22,789 nucleotides of DNA from Isohypsibius dastychi (GCA_034696485.1 JAQIWT010000346.1:1-22789); one strand, 5' to 3'; positions 8,567 to 18,738 are shown, counted from the stretch's first letter. The notes: generated by a model from the sequence alone, not told the origin. Translations and numbers: made by a program.

Positions 8567-10279
8567 TCAAACGTTTTCTTTGTCGTTTCTGCTTAACACT
8601 GGAATACTCAACATGTGACTTTCAACGATCGAGCTTTGCATGCGAGATGGCGCGCTAACTCGTCTTTTCGAGGCCTTCGAGACGAAAAAGTTCGCAAAAA
8701 TCGAGCTGCTGTCCGAAAATGCATCCGAACTTCCGGAGCTACGTCGTCGGGGCATATCGTTCACTGAAGGACGAGATGGTCGGCGTGAGCTGTGTTTACG
8801 CGGTGTGTAGTCGAAGATGAGACTGGAGACGCTCCAGCGGCGGGGAAGTTGTCCGGTGGAGCGACGGCAGAACAACTTAATCACTTCCGCCCGAATCGCA
8901 GTAACAACACTTCCGTAAACTAACGGGTAAACCACGAAGCTCCAACAGAGTAAACAATATCCGACCGGATGCATCCAGTGATTTCGACTAACGAAAAAAA
9001 ATTATGATCCCGAGAAAAAAACAACGAAATTGCCGAATAGAACTTACTAAGCTCCTTCATCATAACATTCGAACAAAAGCGATATGTTGTATAATCCGGT
9101 AGTCAAAATGTGTGATCCAAGTATAAAAGTAACAGTTCGAAGTGCTTTGAACGATCTGTTGTAAATGAAGGTCGTCGGGATAGACGGGCGATGTCCGCCG
9201 GAAGTGCTGCCTACACTAGAAGTACTGCCGCAAGCAGATCTTCCGATCGTAAATTTCGTGGATTCCACTGAAAACAAAAAGGACCACATTAAAAATGTTG
9301 AAAAATAGCCATGAATTTTATTACCAGTGACTTCCGGTTCCTTCACAGGACCTTCACTCTGCGCTGCGGTACTTGCAGTCACAATTTCAGCCGGAGTAAT
9401 TTCTCCCATACTAATTCGCAGTTTTTTCGACGCTGCCAGGTAGAAAATTTTCCCCCAACAAAAGAGCATGATCAGCAACGGAAGGAAGAAATGCGTGGTG
9501 TCGAAAGTGGAGAGTCCTCTGTTTGCTGGACGATTCAAAGAGAAGATCCGTCTTGGTCGAACGTAAATCAGTTTCTCCGACAGCGACATGGTGATTATTG
9601 GGATGAAACTTGCCAGCCAAGGACATCCGACAAATATAACTTCCACAACAACGTTCCATCTCTCCAAGGTTCCTCGAGCAAAAATAAAATACCGTTCGAT
9701 GCTTATGGAGGCCAGTGTCCACCAGCTTGCTCTGACAATCGTCTCAAATACGAGAAAAACAAATGCGGATTGGGTTGAATTTTCCGGGAAATACTGGACG
9801 AATTTCTCGAAATAAATAATGGCGGCGAGATGGAATGGCAGCCAACAAGTAATCAAGATGCTCGAATAAATCAAACTGATTAAAAGTTTGGCGATTGTTG
9901 ACGCTTCTCCCGATTTCCAGATTTTGTAGAGCACCCAAGCGACGATCCCGTTGGCGATCAGGGAGCAGGTAATTGTCAGGGATAAAGATGTAATTTGCAG
10001 GACATCTCGCAGCTCATAATGATCTCTTGGAACAGAGATGTTCCCAACTGTCAAGTACGATAGATTTCCTGGAGTGGTGGCGTTGGTCACGTTTGCACAA
10101 AAGACATTTTCGTTAGATTCGTTGAGATTTCCAAACTTGCCAGACAAAGCATTCCCGAGACGACAAGAAATAGTTCCAACAGATATGCTGGAATTCGCGA
10201 TCTTCTGGATTATTTTTGAAGGCACTGGCATGTTCCAAACAACAATTAAAATACAGGACGCAAAATCAAAAACAAACAA
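8567..10279 (-). CDS. Seven-transmembrane receptor (rhodopsin-like GPCR, divergent)
   Basis: Exons 10279-9325, 9267-9048 and 8987-8567 give 531 residues. The N-terminus (about 1-92) is extracellular with a hydrophobic start and several N-glycosylation sequons (NSS, NVT, NAT, NLS, NIS). Helices fall near residues 96-120, 129-155, 171-197, 209-231, 262-284, 360-385 and 396-420. TM3 ends in E195-R196-Y197, the DRY-type G-protein motif. TM6 lacks the usual CWxP, and TM7 has YPLVY where NPxxY is normal. The third intracellular loop is long (about 75 residues) and Ser/Thr-rich. The tail of about 110 residues is rich in Arg and Ser, suiting phosphorylation. The intron between exons 1 and 2 is 57 bases and stop-free in frame. 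The ligand cannot be predicted. It is divergent from the UQCR11 gene. Confidence 0.85.
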
Positions 10280-10795
10280 CGCGGTTGATCAACATTTGGT
10301 TGATCTGGCCGTTTTTCAACAGCTGTCCTGATCCTGATTGAATTCGGATTTCGACAACCAGGGCTGAGACCTGAGCTGAGAATTTATCGAACGTCAAGAA
10401 AGAATGAATGGGAAGTCATGAAGGAGTGAGAGAGGCCGCTGTCCATTCAAGAAGGCCAGAGCAGTGATCCAAGTCCTTTACGTTCGCGTACGGCGGAGAG
10501 GCCGTCCACCAACCCCCCCCCCCCCTCTACTTTGACCAAAAGGAGTTGATGAAATAGGAATTCTGGAAAGTGAATTTTGCTGTTCCCAGTTTCAACAGAT
10601 CTTCGCAGCGGACAAATTGTTTTCGGTAAGGAATTAAGTTTTATTTATATTTCCACCGTGTGTACAGACGCGCATGGCCTGGAGGCGATTTCGTAGCAAC
10701 ATTGGTGGGATTTTACATTGTTTATTTTGCAGAGTGGATCTTTTGAAAACTTGGATTTGTTTCACCGTAAATTCAAGCAGATCTTGACCATAGAA
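10280..10795. other. Shared upstream region of the GPCR and UQCR11 genes
   Basis: This 516-base stretch lies between divergent start codons. It includes a run of 13 C at 10513-10525. A probable 5' UTR intron of UQCR11 is also seen, with a donor near 10626 (TTCG then GTAAGG) and an acceptor near 10731 (TTTTGCAG). No TATA box is evident. Confidence 0.5.
10513..10525 (+). repeat. Poly-C tract (13 C)
   Basis: Thirteen consecutive C residues in the divergent promoter region. It is a mononucleotide run that is likely length-variable and error-prone in sequencing. Confidence 0.9.
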
Positions 10796-11040
10796 ATGTC
10801 GATAATAGCGAAACTCACAGGACCGCGTTATATCGAACTTGCGAGGAGCTGGTACGCAGAGAAATCAGCAGTGCTGTTTTTAGAAGTGTTTCTTTTCATT
10901 TCGAATCATTCTATTCCAGGGCGCCCACTCTTGCTGGATATGGAGGAGCGGCAGCTTTATTAGGACTGTACTTGACGGACTGGAAAGTTGTTACCCGATT
11001 TATCCCATTTTATCGAAATAAATACGATGAGGAGCACTGA
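10796..11040 (+). CDS. UQCR11: Cytochrome b-c1 complex subunit 10 (UQCR11/QCR10 family)
   Basis: Two exons, 10796-10851 and 10920-11040, encode 58 residues; the human protein has 56. This is a small accessory subunit of mitochondrial respiratory complex III in the inner membrane. The match to the family is direct: LTGPRYIELARSWAPT corresponds to the human LGPRYRELVKNWVPT stretch. A glycine/alanine-rich membrane helix follows (about residues 20-37), then LTDWKVV matching the family's ATDWRLI, and a short charged C-terminus (YRNKYDEEH). The ATG is the first in frame after a likely 5' UTR intron, and the splice joins the codon for Trp19. AATAAA at 11201-11206 ends the gene, within 12 bases of the opposing gene's signal. 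Confidence 0.88.
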
Positions 11041-11200
11041 TGCGTTCCACTTCGGATTCGCGACGGAAGTGGATTTGTGATTATTCTTTTTCGTGTGCAA
11101 CATCGTGAGTGTCCAGTCTTGATATGAAATGCAGCGTCAAATCATGGAAAATCTGTCTTTTCTTTCCATGAATTGAGTCAGGAAAATCGGGAGATCGAAC

Positions 11201-11218
11201 AATAAAGCCTATTTTATT
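11201..11218. promoter_or_regulatory. Overlapping poly(A) signals for two convergent genes
   Basis: AATAAA at 11201-11206 (+) serves UQCR11, and TTTATT at 11213-11218 is AATAAA on the minus strand for the 11641-11336 gene. Only 6 bases separate them, so the two 3' UTRs should overlap by tens of bases. Confidence 0.65.
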
Positions 11219-11335
11219 TCTGCAAATGTTTTTTTCTGAAACTCGCTGAGGCACCATCTTCTGGCCCGTAAGGTAGGGTCTAGAAAGTTTTTACATAAGC
11301 ACACCAAAATACCAAGAACCGAGAAAAGTAGAATA

Positions 11336-11641
11336 TCATTCAATCGTCGTTCTTCCCATCGCTTTCTGCACCCAAACTGGCCAAGTCACTTTGGAGCCCT
11401 TCCCAGGATTAACTTGTGCTCCGCGATTGTCTTCGGAAGGGATCAGAGTGATTCCACCAGGTCCATTCGTAAAGTAAGTATATGTGATGAATCCAAGTAC
11501 GGGAACAACCCACGCTAGTTTGCTAATTCGAAAACTGGGTTGATGAAGGCCCATCCGTTTCGCTTCAACTCGATAATTCACATCCTTGGGTGCGTATTCT
11601 ACATCGGGAAGCGGTTGTGCTGAAGAGGGAGAACCCGACAT
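11336..11641 (-). CDS. Unrecognised small single-pass membrane protein
   Basis: This is a single-exon frame of 101 residues starting at the only in-frame ATG (MSGSPSSAQPLPDVEY). The open frame continues upstream to 11734 but without an ATG, so I take 11641 as the start. After a hydrophilic N-terminal part of about 48 residues comes one hydrophobic segment (LAWVVPVLGFITYTYF). A glycine-rich turn follows, then a C-terminal part ending VWVQKAMGRTTIE. There is no signal peptide. The size, single helix and neighbour (a complex III subunit) would suit a mitochondrial inner-membrane protein, but that is only a suggestion and I do not recognise the family. Its minus-strand AATAAA lies at 11218-11213. 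Confidence 0.6.
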   Translation of the reverse strand: MSGSPSSAQPLPDVEYAPKDVNYRVEAKRMGLHQPSFRISKLAWVVPVLGFITYTYFTNGPGGITLIPSEDNRGAQVNPGKGSKVTWPVWVQKAMGRTTIE

Positions 11642-11846
11642 GACGCCAAGATTGTCTTGTGGTACGAATGTAAGATAACAGAATTTCCGATTCTTATAAT
11701 CCGGATTATTGGGCAAAAGAGATCTGGATTTCAACTTTCAGGTTGAATTTGAATCGTTCAACATCAACATTTAACAGTGCTCCTTCCAAGTTTCAAGTTT
11801 GGACCCCTCGTGGTAGCGTGGTAGCTAGGGGTTACGATAAGGATGG

Positions 11847-12298
11847 ATGGCACTCCTCACGGTGAGCGCAATTCCGATTTCGTTGGTTTTTGTTCTTTTT
11901 GTGTATTTGTTTCTGTATACATCTAGTTTTATTTTCTCATCTTCAAAAACTGTTGTTCACTGTTGTTCTAACATGTTATTTGGTCAGGTCTCTTTCTGGA
12001 GAAGAATCCCGTACACTCCGATGACTGGAAGAGCGGAGAATGACTTCCGGTCACACCACAGATACGAGTGTAATACGTTGGAACGTGTTCAAGTAAGCAA
12101 AAAGGCCGTTTTTTTTGTGGTTAAGAAAATTTACTTGCGTGACAAAAATTATTATCCGGTGATGCGTTTCCTAATCGATATTTTTAAGTGGTTATTATTT
12201 GTCTAAATTGAGTTTTGCAGTGCTTCAAAACCAGCTGTCAAAATAACCATAGTGAGAGTAAAACTCTCTTTTACTCTTTTACTCTCACTATGAAATAA
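11847..12298 (+). CDS. Possible small three-exon gene, unrecognised
   Basis: Candidate exons 11847-11861, 11988-12092 and 12221-12298 join in phase 0 at every border and give 65 residues. The middle exon is a clean 105-base block flanked by GGTCAG and GTAAGC, open in only one of three frames (WRRIPYTPMTGRAENDF). AATAAA signals at 12321 and 12335 follow the stop. The last exon contains a perfect 16-base inverted repeat, which is odd for coding sequence, so the transcript may be noncoding or end differently. An overlapping ATG at 11843 leads to a much shorter product. It is divergent from the 11641-11336 gene with about 205 bases between starts. No family is recognised. Confidence 0.3.
12248..12292. 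repeat. Perfect 16-bp inverted repeat (hairpin)
   Basis: CATAGTGAGAGTAAAA (12248-12263) and its exact reverse complement (12277-12292) flank a 13-base pyrimidine-rich loop. It would form a strong hairpin in RNA from either strand. It lies just before two AATAAA signals. Confidence 0.9.
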
Positions 12299-12320
12299 CA
12301 CAGGTAGATCTGATATCTTG

Positions 12321-12340
12321 AATAAAAATCATGGAATAAA
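12321..12340 (+). promoter_or_regulatory. Two poly(A) signals
   Basis: AATAAA occurs at 12321-12326 and 12335-12340. They support a + strand transcript ending near 12360, upstream of the guanylyl cyclase gene. Confidence 0.45.
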
Positions 12341-12723
12341 ATTAGGTTGATCTGCAATTTTCTTTCCTGCTTTACGTAATTGTGAAAAATCTGACAAAGT
12401 TCTGAATCACTGGACATTCCGGTGTGTTTAAAAATGGAAAAAATTATCTTTGAAACTCAAGAAGAGAAATATTGATTAGAAGAGTTCATCGATTTCACAC
12501 CGTCAAAAAGTCGTTGCCTCACCAAAGAATAACTCGGTCGATATCTTCGTGGACATCCACTTATCATTCGATTTGCGAATGATTCAATAATTGGTTCAAA
12601 ATCGTATTTTCCTTTTCCGATCGATTTTTCAACAATATACGAGTTTACGACTCGTTTGAAAATTGGACGAAATGATTATTCTCAAGCACTTCGCTGGGAC
12701 TCATTGAAAATGTTAATTTGGTC
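12341..12723 (+). other. Upstream region of the guanylyl cyclase gene
   Basis: No recognisable exon. A signal-peptide exon for the cyclase might lie here, because the frame is open back to 12676 and CTCAAG at about 12686 could be an acceptor. I could not find a convincing partner exon. Confidence 0.4.
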
Positions 12724-15700
12724 ATGTCAATTGTCAACGTATACTTCTTGATCCTTGTTGCTTATAATAAGGAAGTTGTGATTCCTGCGGTAGAAATGGC
12801 GTTCAACAAAAGCATGTTGCTTTTAGTGCAATCGGAACTGAATACCAACGTGACCTTTTTCGTTGCGCCTTCACGATGTGACGATTATGAGATGGTCGTG
12901 GCGGATTATATTTCTAATTTTTATTACAATTACAAACCGGATGACGCACATTTTATTATTTTGTCAACGGGTAAGATTTTTGTTTCATCTTTTATTCATG
13001 ATTATTGAAAACACCCATTTTCAACGAACAAGGAAATGATATTATTCAGATCAATGGTTTACCGAGTTGAGAATTTTCTGAGAGGTTAACAGCAATAATT
13101 TGCGTTCTTCAGAAAAAAGTTTTTTTGTAAATAAAAAAATTCGAATAAAGCGTTTTTTTTGTAAATTAAAAAAAGGAATAAATCGTGTTTTTGTAAATAA
13201 GAAAATTGGAATAAATCGGTTTTTTCCAGGTTGCAGCGCCGCAATGATCCAGTCAGCGGAACTCGCAAAAGGTACGGCTGTTTTATTCTTTGTGCGAAAA
13301 ATGCCATTTGATTTTAAATTCGTTTGTAGAATGGAATGTTCCATTTATAACAAGGTGAGCTGCTTAATTTTGCTGGCATTTTATTTTGCATTATAAAGTC
13401 AATTTGAATAAATTCCAGTGCGGGAATTGATAGCCGGATGGCGAACAAGACTCGATATAAAACTTTAATCAGAATGCTGCCGTCTCAAACAGCAGCATAC
13501 GCCGAATGCATGCGAGCTTTGCTGGATCATTATTCCTGGCAAACGGTGACCTGTATTGATGATCCATCTTCCAGTACGGACAGCTTCATTAAAACAGCCT
13601 GCCTCGAACTGGAGAAGATCCTGTTGCGCGCAGAGCGGAAGTATACATATTATCATTTGACGACTAATCTCACAAGGTCGGATCTGCGCCGGTCCACTTT
13701 GATACAAGCTCGCGAGTTTAGCCGAGGTGGATACCGGATATTTGACGGAAGTTGATACTGTTTCTGAAATATTTATCTTGCAGTTATCGTCGTAATTGCT
13801 CATATGGACTTGGTTCGGCTCACTTTAGTAAGTTAACCTTTCGCGCTTCTAGAATAACTGGGGAATTTCGGTATGACTTTTGGAACTTGTTTTGTAATTG
13901 CCTAATATTTAAAAACCTAATTTTTCTGAATATTAATATTGCTTATTTTAATATTAATTTTTTTTTTTTTTTTCTTCGATAATGATTAACTTTTTTTTAG
14001 CTCACCGCTGGGGAACTGGACATGCTAACTAATGAATACGTAAGAAATACACACAGTATTTATTCGTTTATTTTTCAGCTTTAATGATGTTTTCCAAAAA
14101 GAATTTTTTTTGTAATTATTGATTCTGAAATTAATTTTCAGGTGTATATTTCGTCCTTGTTGTATTTTTTCACTTCGCCAGCGTGGGGATCGCCACACTG
14201 GTACCGCAACGATTCTTTCAATCTGTTAGCTCAAGAAGCATACAACTCGCTCTTGATCGTATCTTTGGCCAAAACTAATTATTCGGAAGGATTAATGGAA
14301 TTTTTCAACGATATCGAGAATATCTCCGCCAGTCAGTACAACGTCACAGGAAATATGAAAGATGAAGTAGGTTGCCTATGTGATTTGTTGATCTTTTGGA
14401 TAACAACGGAATTATTTCTAGAAAGAATTAATCGCCATCAGCGCCCACGTTGCGGCGAAAGCCGCCATCGAGGTAAAAGGTGACCTTTTTTATGTTCGTA
14501 GTATTTTAAAACTTTTTCTTTACAGATAATCAACGACACCTTAAGTTTTGGTTTGGATTTATCAGATGGAAAAGGTTTTGTTGGCAGAATGCTGAACAGA
14601 AGCTTTAGTTCGGTTAATTCGAATGATCGGAATTTCGTGGTCAATCAGAACGGGGATCGAGATGCTGTTTATTCGGTTCAAGCTATGACCGGTTCCAGCG
14701 ATTTAATGGAGGTTTGTGTTTGCTGTAGTTCCTGTTTTTTTCTAATTTGGAACGTTTCCTGGTTTAAGGAAGTGCTATTTTATGATGCGTTTACTGAACA
14801 AAGTTACCTTCCACCGGAAGTGAAATTGTGGATTAGAGAAGCTAACAAAACCGTCCCGCTGGACCGTCCAGATTGTGGCTACGATGGAGAAGATATCAAC
14901 TGCAGATCAAGTACGAAAAAATAAATTCGGCTAAACATGATATTCACAAGATCGTTGTTTCACAGGAACTGAGATGATAATTGCAATTTCTTCGTCAGTT
15001 TCTGTTTTCGCGATTATTTGCGCCATTCTCATAGTTTATTGCAGACTAAGGTGGTCTTTTGACATTGGATTTTGTCAGTTACGAATCAAGTGAACTTGAA
15101 ATTGTTTTCAGCCAAATCGCGCGAAGAAAAGAGAAGGATGCAAACTGGACAATTGATTCGAGCGAGCTAGAGCGAGATCAGCAACACCAAAAGACTTCCG
15201 GCGTAAGAAAAACATCGGCGAATCCTTTCAGTATTTATCTTAAACTGAAATTATTCTGAAGGTTGCGGGAAATCAACGAGCTATGTATGATGAAATGGTC
15301 AGCTACAAAGGTCAACCAGCTTGGTGCAAAAGATATCGCCAGGAACCCAACCGGAGAGTTGCTTTATCAGTTGCTGACGGAATCGGTCTGACGCAGGTAG
15401 ATGGAAACTGAAGCTGTTTCATTTCGTCGAAAACTGGATACATCTGGCTGTTTGTTCTTTTTTGAACAGAGAAAGGGAATGCATCACATCAATACTGCCA
15501 GATTTTACGGCATCTGCTTCAGTCTAAGCACGATCGAGGTCGTGTCTGAATTTGCGACCAAAGGGTCACTTGAGCATTTCCTGGAACATCATTCGAATGG
15601 CGACTTGAGCTTGGAACTTCGTCGTTCGCTCATTGTCGGTCTTATTGCGGTAAACATCTCAGCTTTATTCCCGCTTTCAAATTTCTTATTACAAATAAAT

Positions 15701-17696
15701 GTGAAATTTTATTGCATGCAATATTTTGTTGAAATTGTTCTTCTTTATTATTACGGATAAACAAACTGTTTTTTTTTCAGGGCCTCGTGGAAATTCACAC
15801 GAGTCCCCTATCAATGCACGGAAATCTGAACGCTTCAAGCTGCATCATTGACCAACGGTTATGCCTAAAACTGACCAATTTCGGAATTTCATTCCTTCAG
15901 CCAATTCAGCAAGATCTTCTCGTGAGCGAAGCGAAATCGCGTTGGAAATTACTTTATTTGCCACCAGAAATTTTGCGGAAAATCAGCAAAACCAAGAACG
16001 TCTGGTGGCCGACTAAAGAAGCGGATGTTTATGCCATGGCAATTATATGCCATCAAATCCTATGCCAATGTGGACCATTTGATATCCCGTTCAGCGGGCT
16101 TCAATCAGTCAATCAAATAAATGGTGAAAATTTATTCATTTGGTCCAAAACGTTTTTCAATTAAAATTTCATTGATTTTAGATTGCATTCGAAGTATTCT
16201 CGCAACTTCGCAGCGACCGGTTCTGCCGGAAAAATTCGGAGTGGAAGATTCCGTGAATTTTTTGTTAGATCTGTGTTGGTGCGACAGTCCGCAATCGCGA
16301 CCAAGTATTGCTTTTGTGAAAGACTCGTTGAAAGTTGTTGCCGGATATTCGTTTGATTCATCCTTTGTTCAATCGACCATGAAAAGACTGGAAGATTTCT
16401 CCAGAGAACTTGAGGATCAAGTTGGTCTCAAGACAGTCAAGCTGGAAGAAGAACGACAACGAGCCGACGAACTTTTATTCCAAATTATTCCGAGGTACTA
16501 AGAAGCCAGAAATTTACTCAGAAATTAAAAAAATACCTGGAAATTTGTTTTATTTTAATTTGTTTTTTATTGTTATTCTGATTCCTTAATTTGCATTTTT
16601 TTAAATTTTGATTTAATTCATTTTGGTTCAGAAATTTACGGTCTCTCATGTGTTTTGAGGTCGCTTGTGAAAGAACTTCGGAAAGGTCATGCGCCCCAAC
16701 CGGAAATGTTCGATCAAGTTTCAATCTGTTTCACAGCTGTGGCGAATTTTGGAGAAATAGTTCAGGAAAAGTCGCCGATTCAGCTGATGGGATTTCTGAA
16801 CAGTATGTTTATGTTGCTGGACCAAACGCTGGAGGAGTTCGATGTTTACAAAGTGGAGACTATCGGCGATTCTTACATGGTGAATATCGGTGGTATTCCT
16901 TACCGAATTTGATGTTTCCCTGTAGCTGATCGGTTTATAGGTCGCCAGTGGTTTACCGGAGAGAAATGGGAATAAGCATTCTGGAGAAATTGCGGCAATG
17001 TGTTTGACCGCTATGGAGAAAGCGAGGCAAATTCCCACTATTGGCGATGTTCGTGGGCCGCTTCAGCTCAAGATTGGAAGTCACACTGGTAATAGAAAAA
17101 AGCTTCTGTGAATCTCCTATCTAATATCTGTAATATCCATATTAGATTTTGATGATTCTGAAATTACGGAAAATAAATATTTATATCTTTATGTTGTTTT
17201 TTTATTTCCCTGTTTAAAATTGTAGGTTCATGTGCGGCTGGAGTGGTCGGTAGTCGAATGGTCCGATATTGTTTGTAAGTACACTGATTTTGTTGGGAAA
17301 CTCTTTATATATATTTTCAATTTTTTCTCAACTTCAGATTTGGAGACACGATTAATACGGCTTCAAGGATGACATCTACAAGCGAAGGTACCGTATGGAG
17401 TCTGGAACCAGTTCCTTATCGATAATATATGTCTTCTCGGTAGAATATCGAATTCAAGCATCCCAGGTCTTTTTTGACCATATCCAAACTCATCATCCAA
17501 AACTCTGCAGTTTCGAGTCAAGAGGTGTCATGTTCATAAAAGTAAGTAAAGAAACATTTTTTCTCATGTTTAGTGTTGAAAACCTTTTGTTTTTTTTGCG
17601 CAGGGCAAAGGAGAGATGCAGACGTACTTTCTTACATTACCCAAATTATCCACTGATAAAAAATTGCATTATATGCAATTGCAAAATACCGCTTGA
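12724..17696 (+). CDS. Receptor-type guanylyl cyclase, probably catalytically impaired
   Basis: Twenty-two exons close in phase over 1038 codons: 12724-12970, 13230-13271, 13330-13354, 13419-13726, 13784-13827, 14001-14039, 14142-14366, 14422-14472, 14526-14711, 14769-14910, 14966-15050, 15112-15202, 15262-15396, 15470-15649, 15781-16123, 16182-16494, 16660-16879, 16941-17088, 17226-17274, 17338-17387, 17444-17541 and 17604-17696. The ectodomain is of the ANF-receptor type (EWNVPFITSAG, then a CGYDGEDINC pair before the membrane). The membrane helix is near residues 440-463. A kinase-homology domain follows (HGNLNASSC; TNFG replaces DFG), then the coiled-coil linker (EEERQRADELLFQIIPR) and a cyclase domain at about 820-1010. 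Guanine-selecting Glu885 and Cys957, second metal Asp889, Asn964 and Arg968 are present. The first metal Asp of the FSDIVGF motif is Ala845 (FTAVANFG), so activity is doubtful. The start is uncertain, as the signal peptide looks weak. Confidence 0.88.
13119..13218 (+). repeat. Three tandem copies of a 33-34 bp AT-rich unit in intron 1
   Basis: Each unit runs roughly T-rich, GTAAATAA, A-rich, GGAATAAATCG, and repeats three times just before the acceptor at 13229 of the cyclase gene. Because 33 is a multiple of three, it creates open frames on both strands that mimic coding sequence. Confidence 0.75.
13958..13973 (+). repeat. Poly-T tract (16 T) in a cyclase intron
   Basis: A run of 16 T lies in intron 5, ahead of the acceptor at 14000. 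Length variation is likely. Confidence 0.8.
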
Positions 17697-18229
17697 TTTC
17701 GCATTTTGTTTTTCTTTTCGGAAATTTTGCACGAAAAAAATGGGAATTTATGATACAATTTTCACTTCGCATGTCTTACCGCATTTGATGTTTTTCGATT
17801 ATACGGTGCGAAAAAGTGCTATGAAAAGTTCATCGAATTAAGTTTCGTAACCTCCGACATTGGCCTGCCACCTCTTGCCGGAAGGTACGTGTGAAGCGCC
17901 GACAACTTGATGGCACAATCGCTCGTATGCAGTGCTACAATTGAGCTCTCGATTGAGCAGTGAAGCAAAGAAGCGTAATTTTAACTTAGCGTAATAACAA
18001 TATATAACTCCACAAAGCCGCGGTATTCACGTGCTGAAATTAGCTGGGATCTTCAGATTTTGGCAACTCTCGCATTTTATACAACAAATTATAAGATACC
18101 CCTCCAAAATTCTATAAATATCCCCTGGGCATTTTTGAAAAAATTTAAAGGACCTATATATAAATATAATTTTACCATTCAGAGTCAACAAAGCATCTCA
18201 TTTTCCTAACAGAACAATACATTGCCGCA
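17697..18229 (+). other. Region between guanylyl cyclase and glycine-rich gene
   Basis: It holds the 3' UTR of the cyclase (no canonical AATAAA seen) and the promoter of the next gene. The frame open to 17841 belongs to a shifted reading of the last cyclase exons, not to a separate gene. Confidence 0.5.
18155..18164 (+). promoter_or_regulatory. TATA box of the glycine-rich gene
   Basis: TATATATAAA lies 66-75 bases before the ATG at 18230, placing the start of transcription near 18190 and a 5' UTR of about 40 bases. Confidence 0.6.
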
Positions 18230-18738
18230 ATGGAATCATCTCTGTTCTTATTCTTTGTTGTGGCAGGTGAGTTACTCAACTGAAAAAATTCCGGTTTTTT
18301 TGATTGCGCATAATTTTAATAAAAAAAATTGGATGATTTATTTTCTAAGGTATCTGCGCCGTGACAGCCGGAAATGGTGGTTACGGAAGCAATAACGGTG
18401 GCTACAATTCCAAATCGGATTCCGGAGGTAGCGGGATAACGTTCGGTTACGGAGGCTGTTGTTTTGGATTTCCTGACCTTTCGCGATATGGAACAGGAGC
18501 AAGCCCGTTCTTCGGTGGTAACGACGCCTTCAACTTTGCCGGTGCGCTTCTCGGTAACAACGGTGGATCCAGCTATGGATCTGGTAACAGCGGCTATGGC
18601 AGCGGCAGCAGTTACGGAGGCGGTGGAAATAATCAGCGTGGTGGACTTGGATGGTATGATAACCTTCGAAACTTGATGAACCGTGGACAATCACAAGGAT
18701 CCGGTTATCAGAACGGGAACAGAAATTATCGCCGATAA
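18230..18738 (+). CDS. Glycine-rich secreted protein
   Basis: Two exons, 18230-18266 and 18350-18738, give 141 residues. The first exon plus the start of the second encode a signal peptide (MESSLFLFFVVAGICAVTAG), split by a phase-1 intron. The mature chain is rich in Gly, Ser, Asn and Tyr, with short GYGS/SYGG-type repeats on both sides of a less repetitive middle. That middle holds a single Cys-Cys pair (GYGGCCFGFPDL) and a segment FGGNDAFNFAGALLG. The end is more polar (WYDNLRNLMNRGQ). Such proteins occur as cuticle, egg-shell or adhesive components and as antimicrobial peptides, but sequence alone does not choose among these. A TATA box and AATAAA (18872-18877) frame it neatly. The opposing TauD gene stops only 22 bases beyond that signal. 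Confidence 0.8.

Noticed and set aside
9311-9778. 155-codon + strand open frame
   Set aside because: It is antisense to the first exon and first intron of the GPCR gene, whose seven helices are clear on the minus strand.
13051-13396. Lys/Phe-rich open frames on both strands
   Set aside because: They are produced by the 33-bp tandem repeat in the cyclase intron, whose period is a multiple of three.
17395-17841. 148-codon + strand open frame
   Set aside because: It is a shifted reading across the last two cyclase exons and the intron; the cyclase frame itself ends at 17696.
18316-18690. 124-codon minus-strand frame rich in Thr, Ala and Val
   Set aside because: It is the antisense shadow of the glycine-rich gene; GGN codons read as complementary low-complexity sequence.
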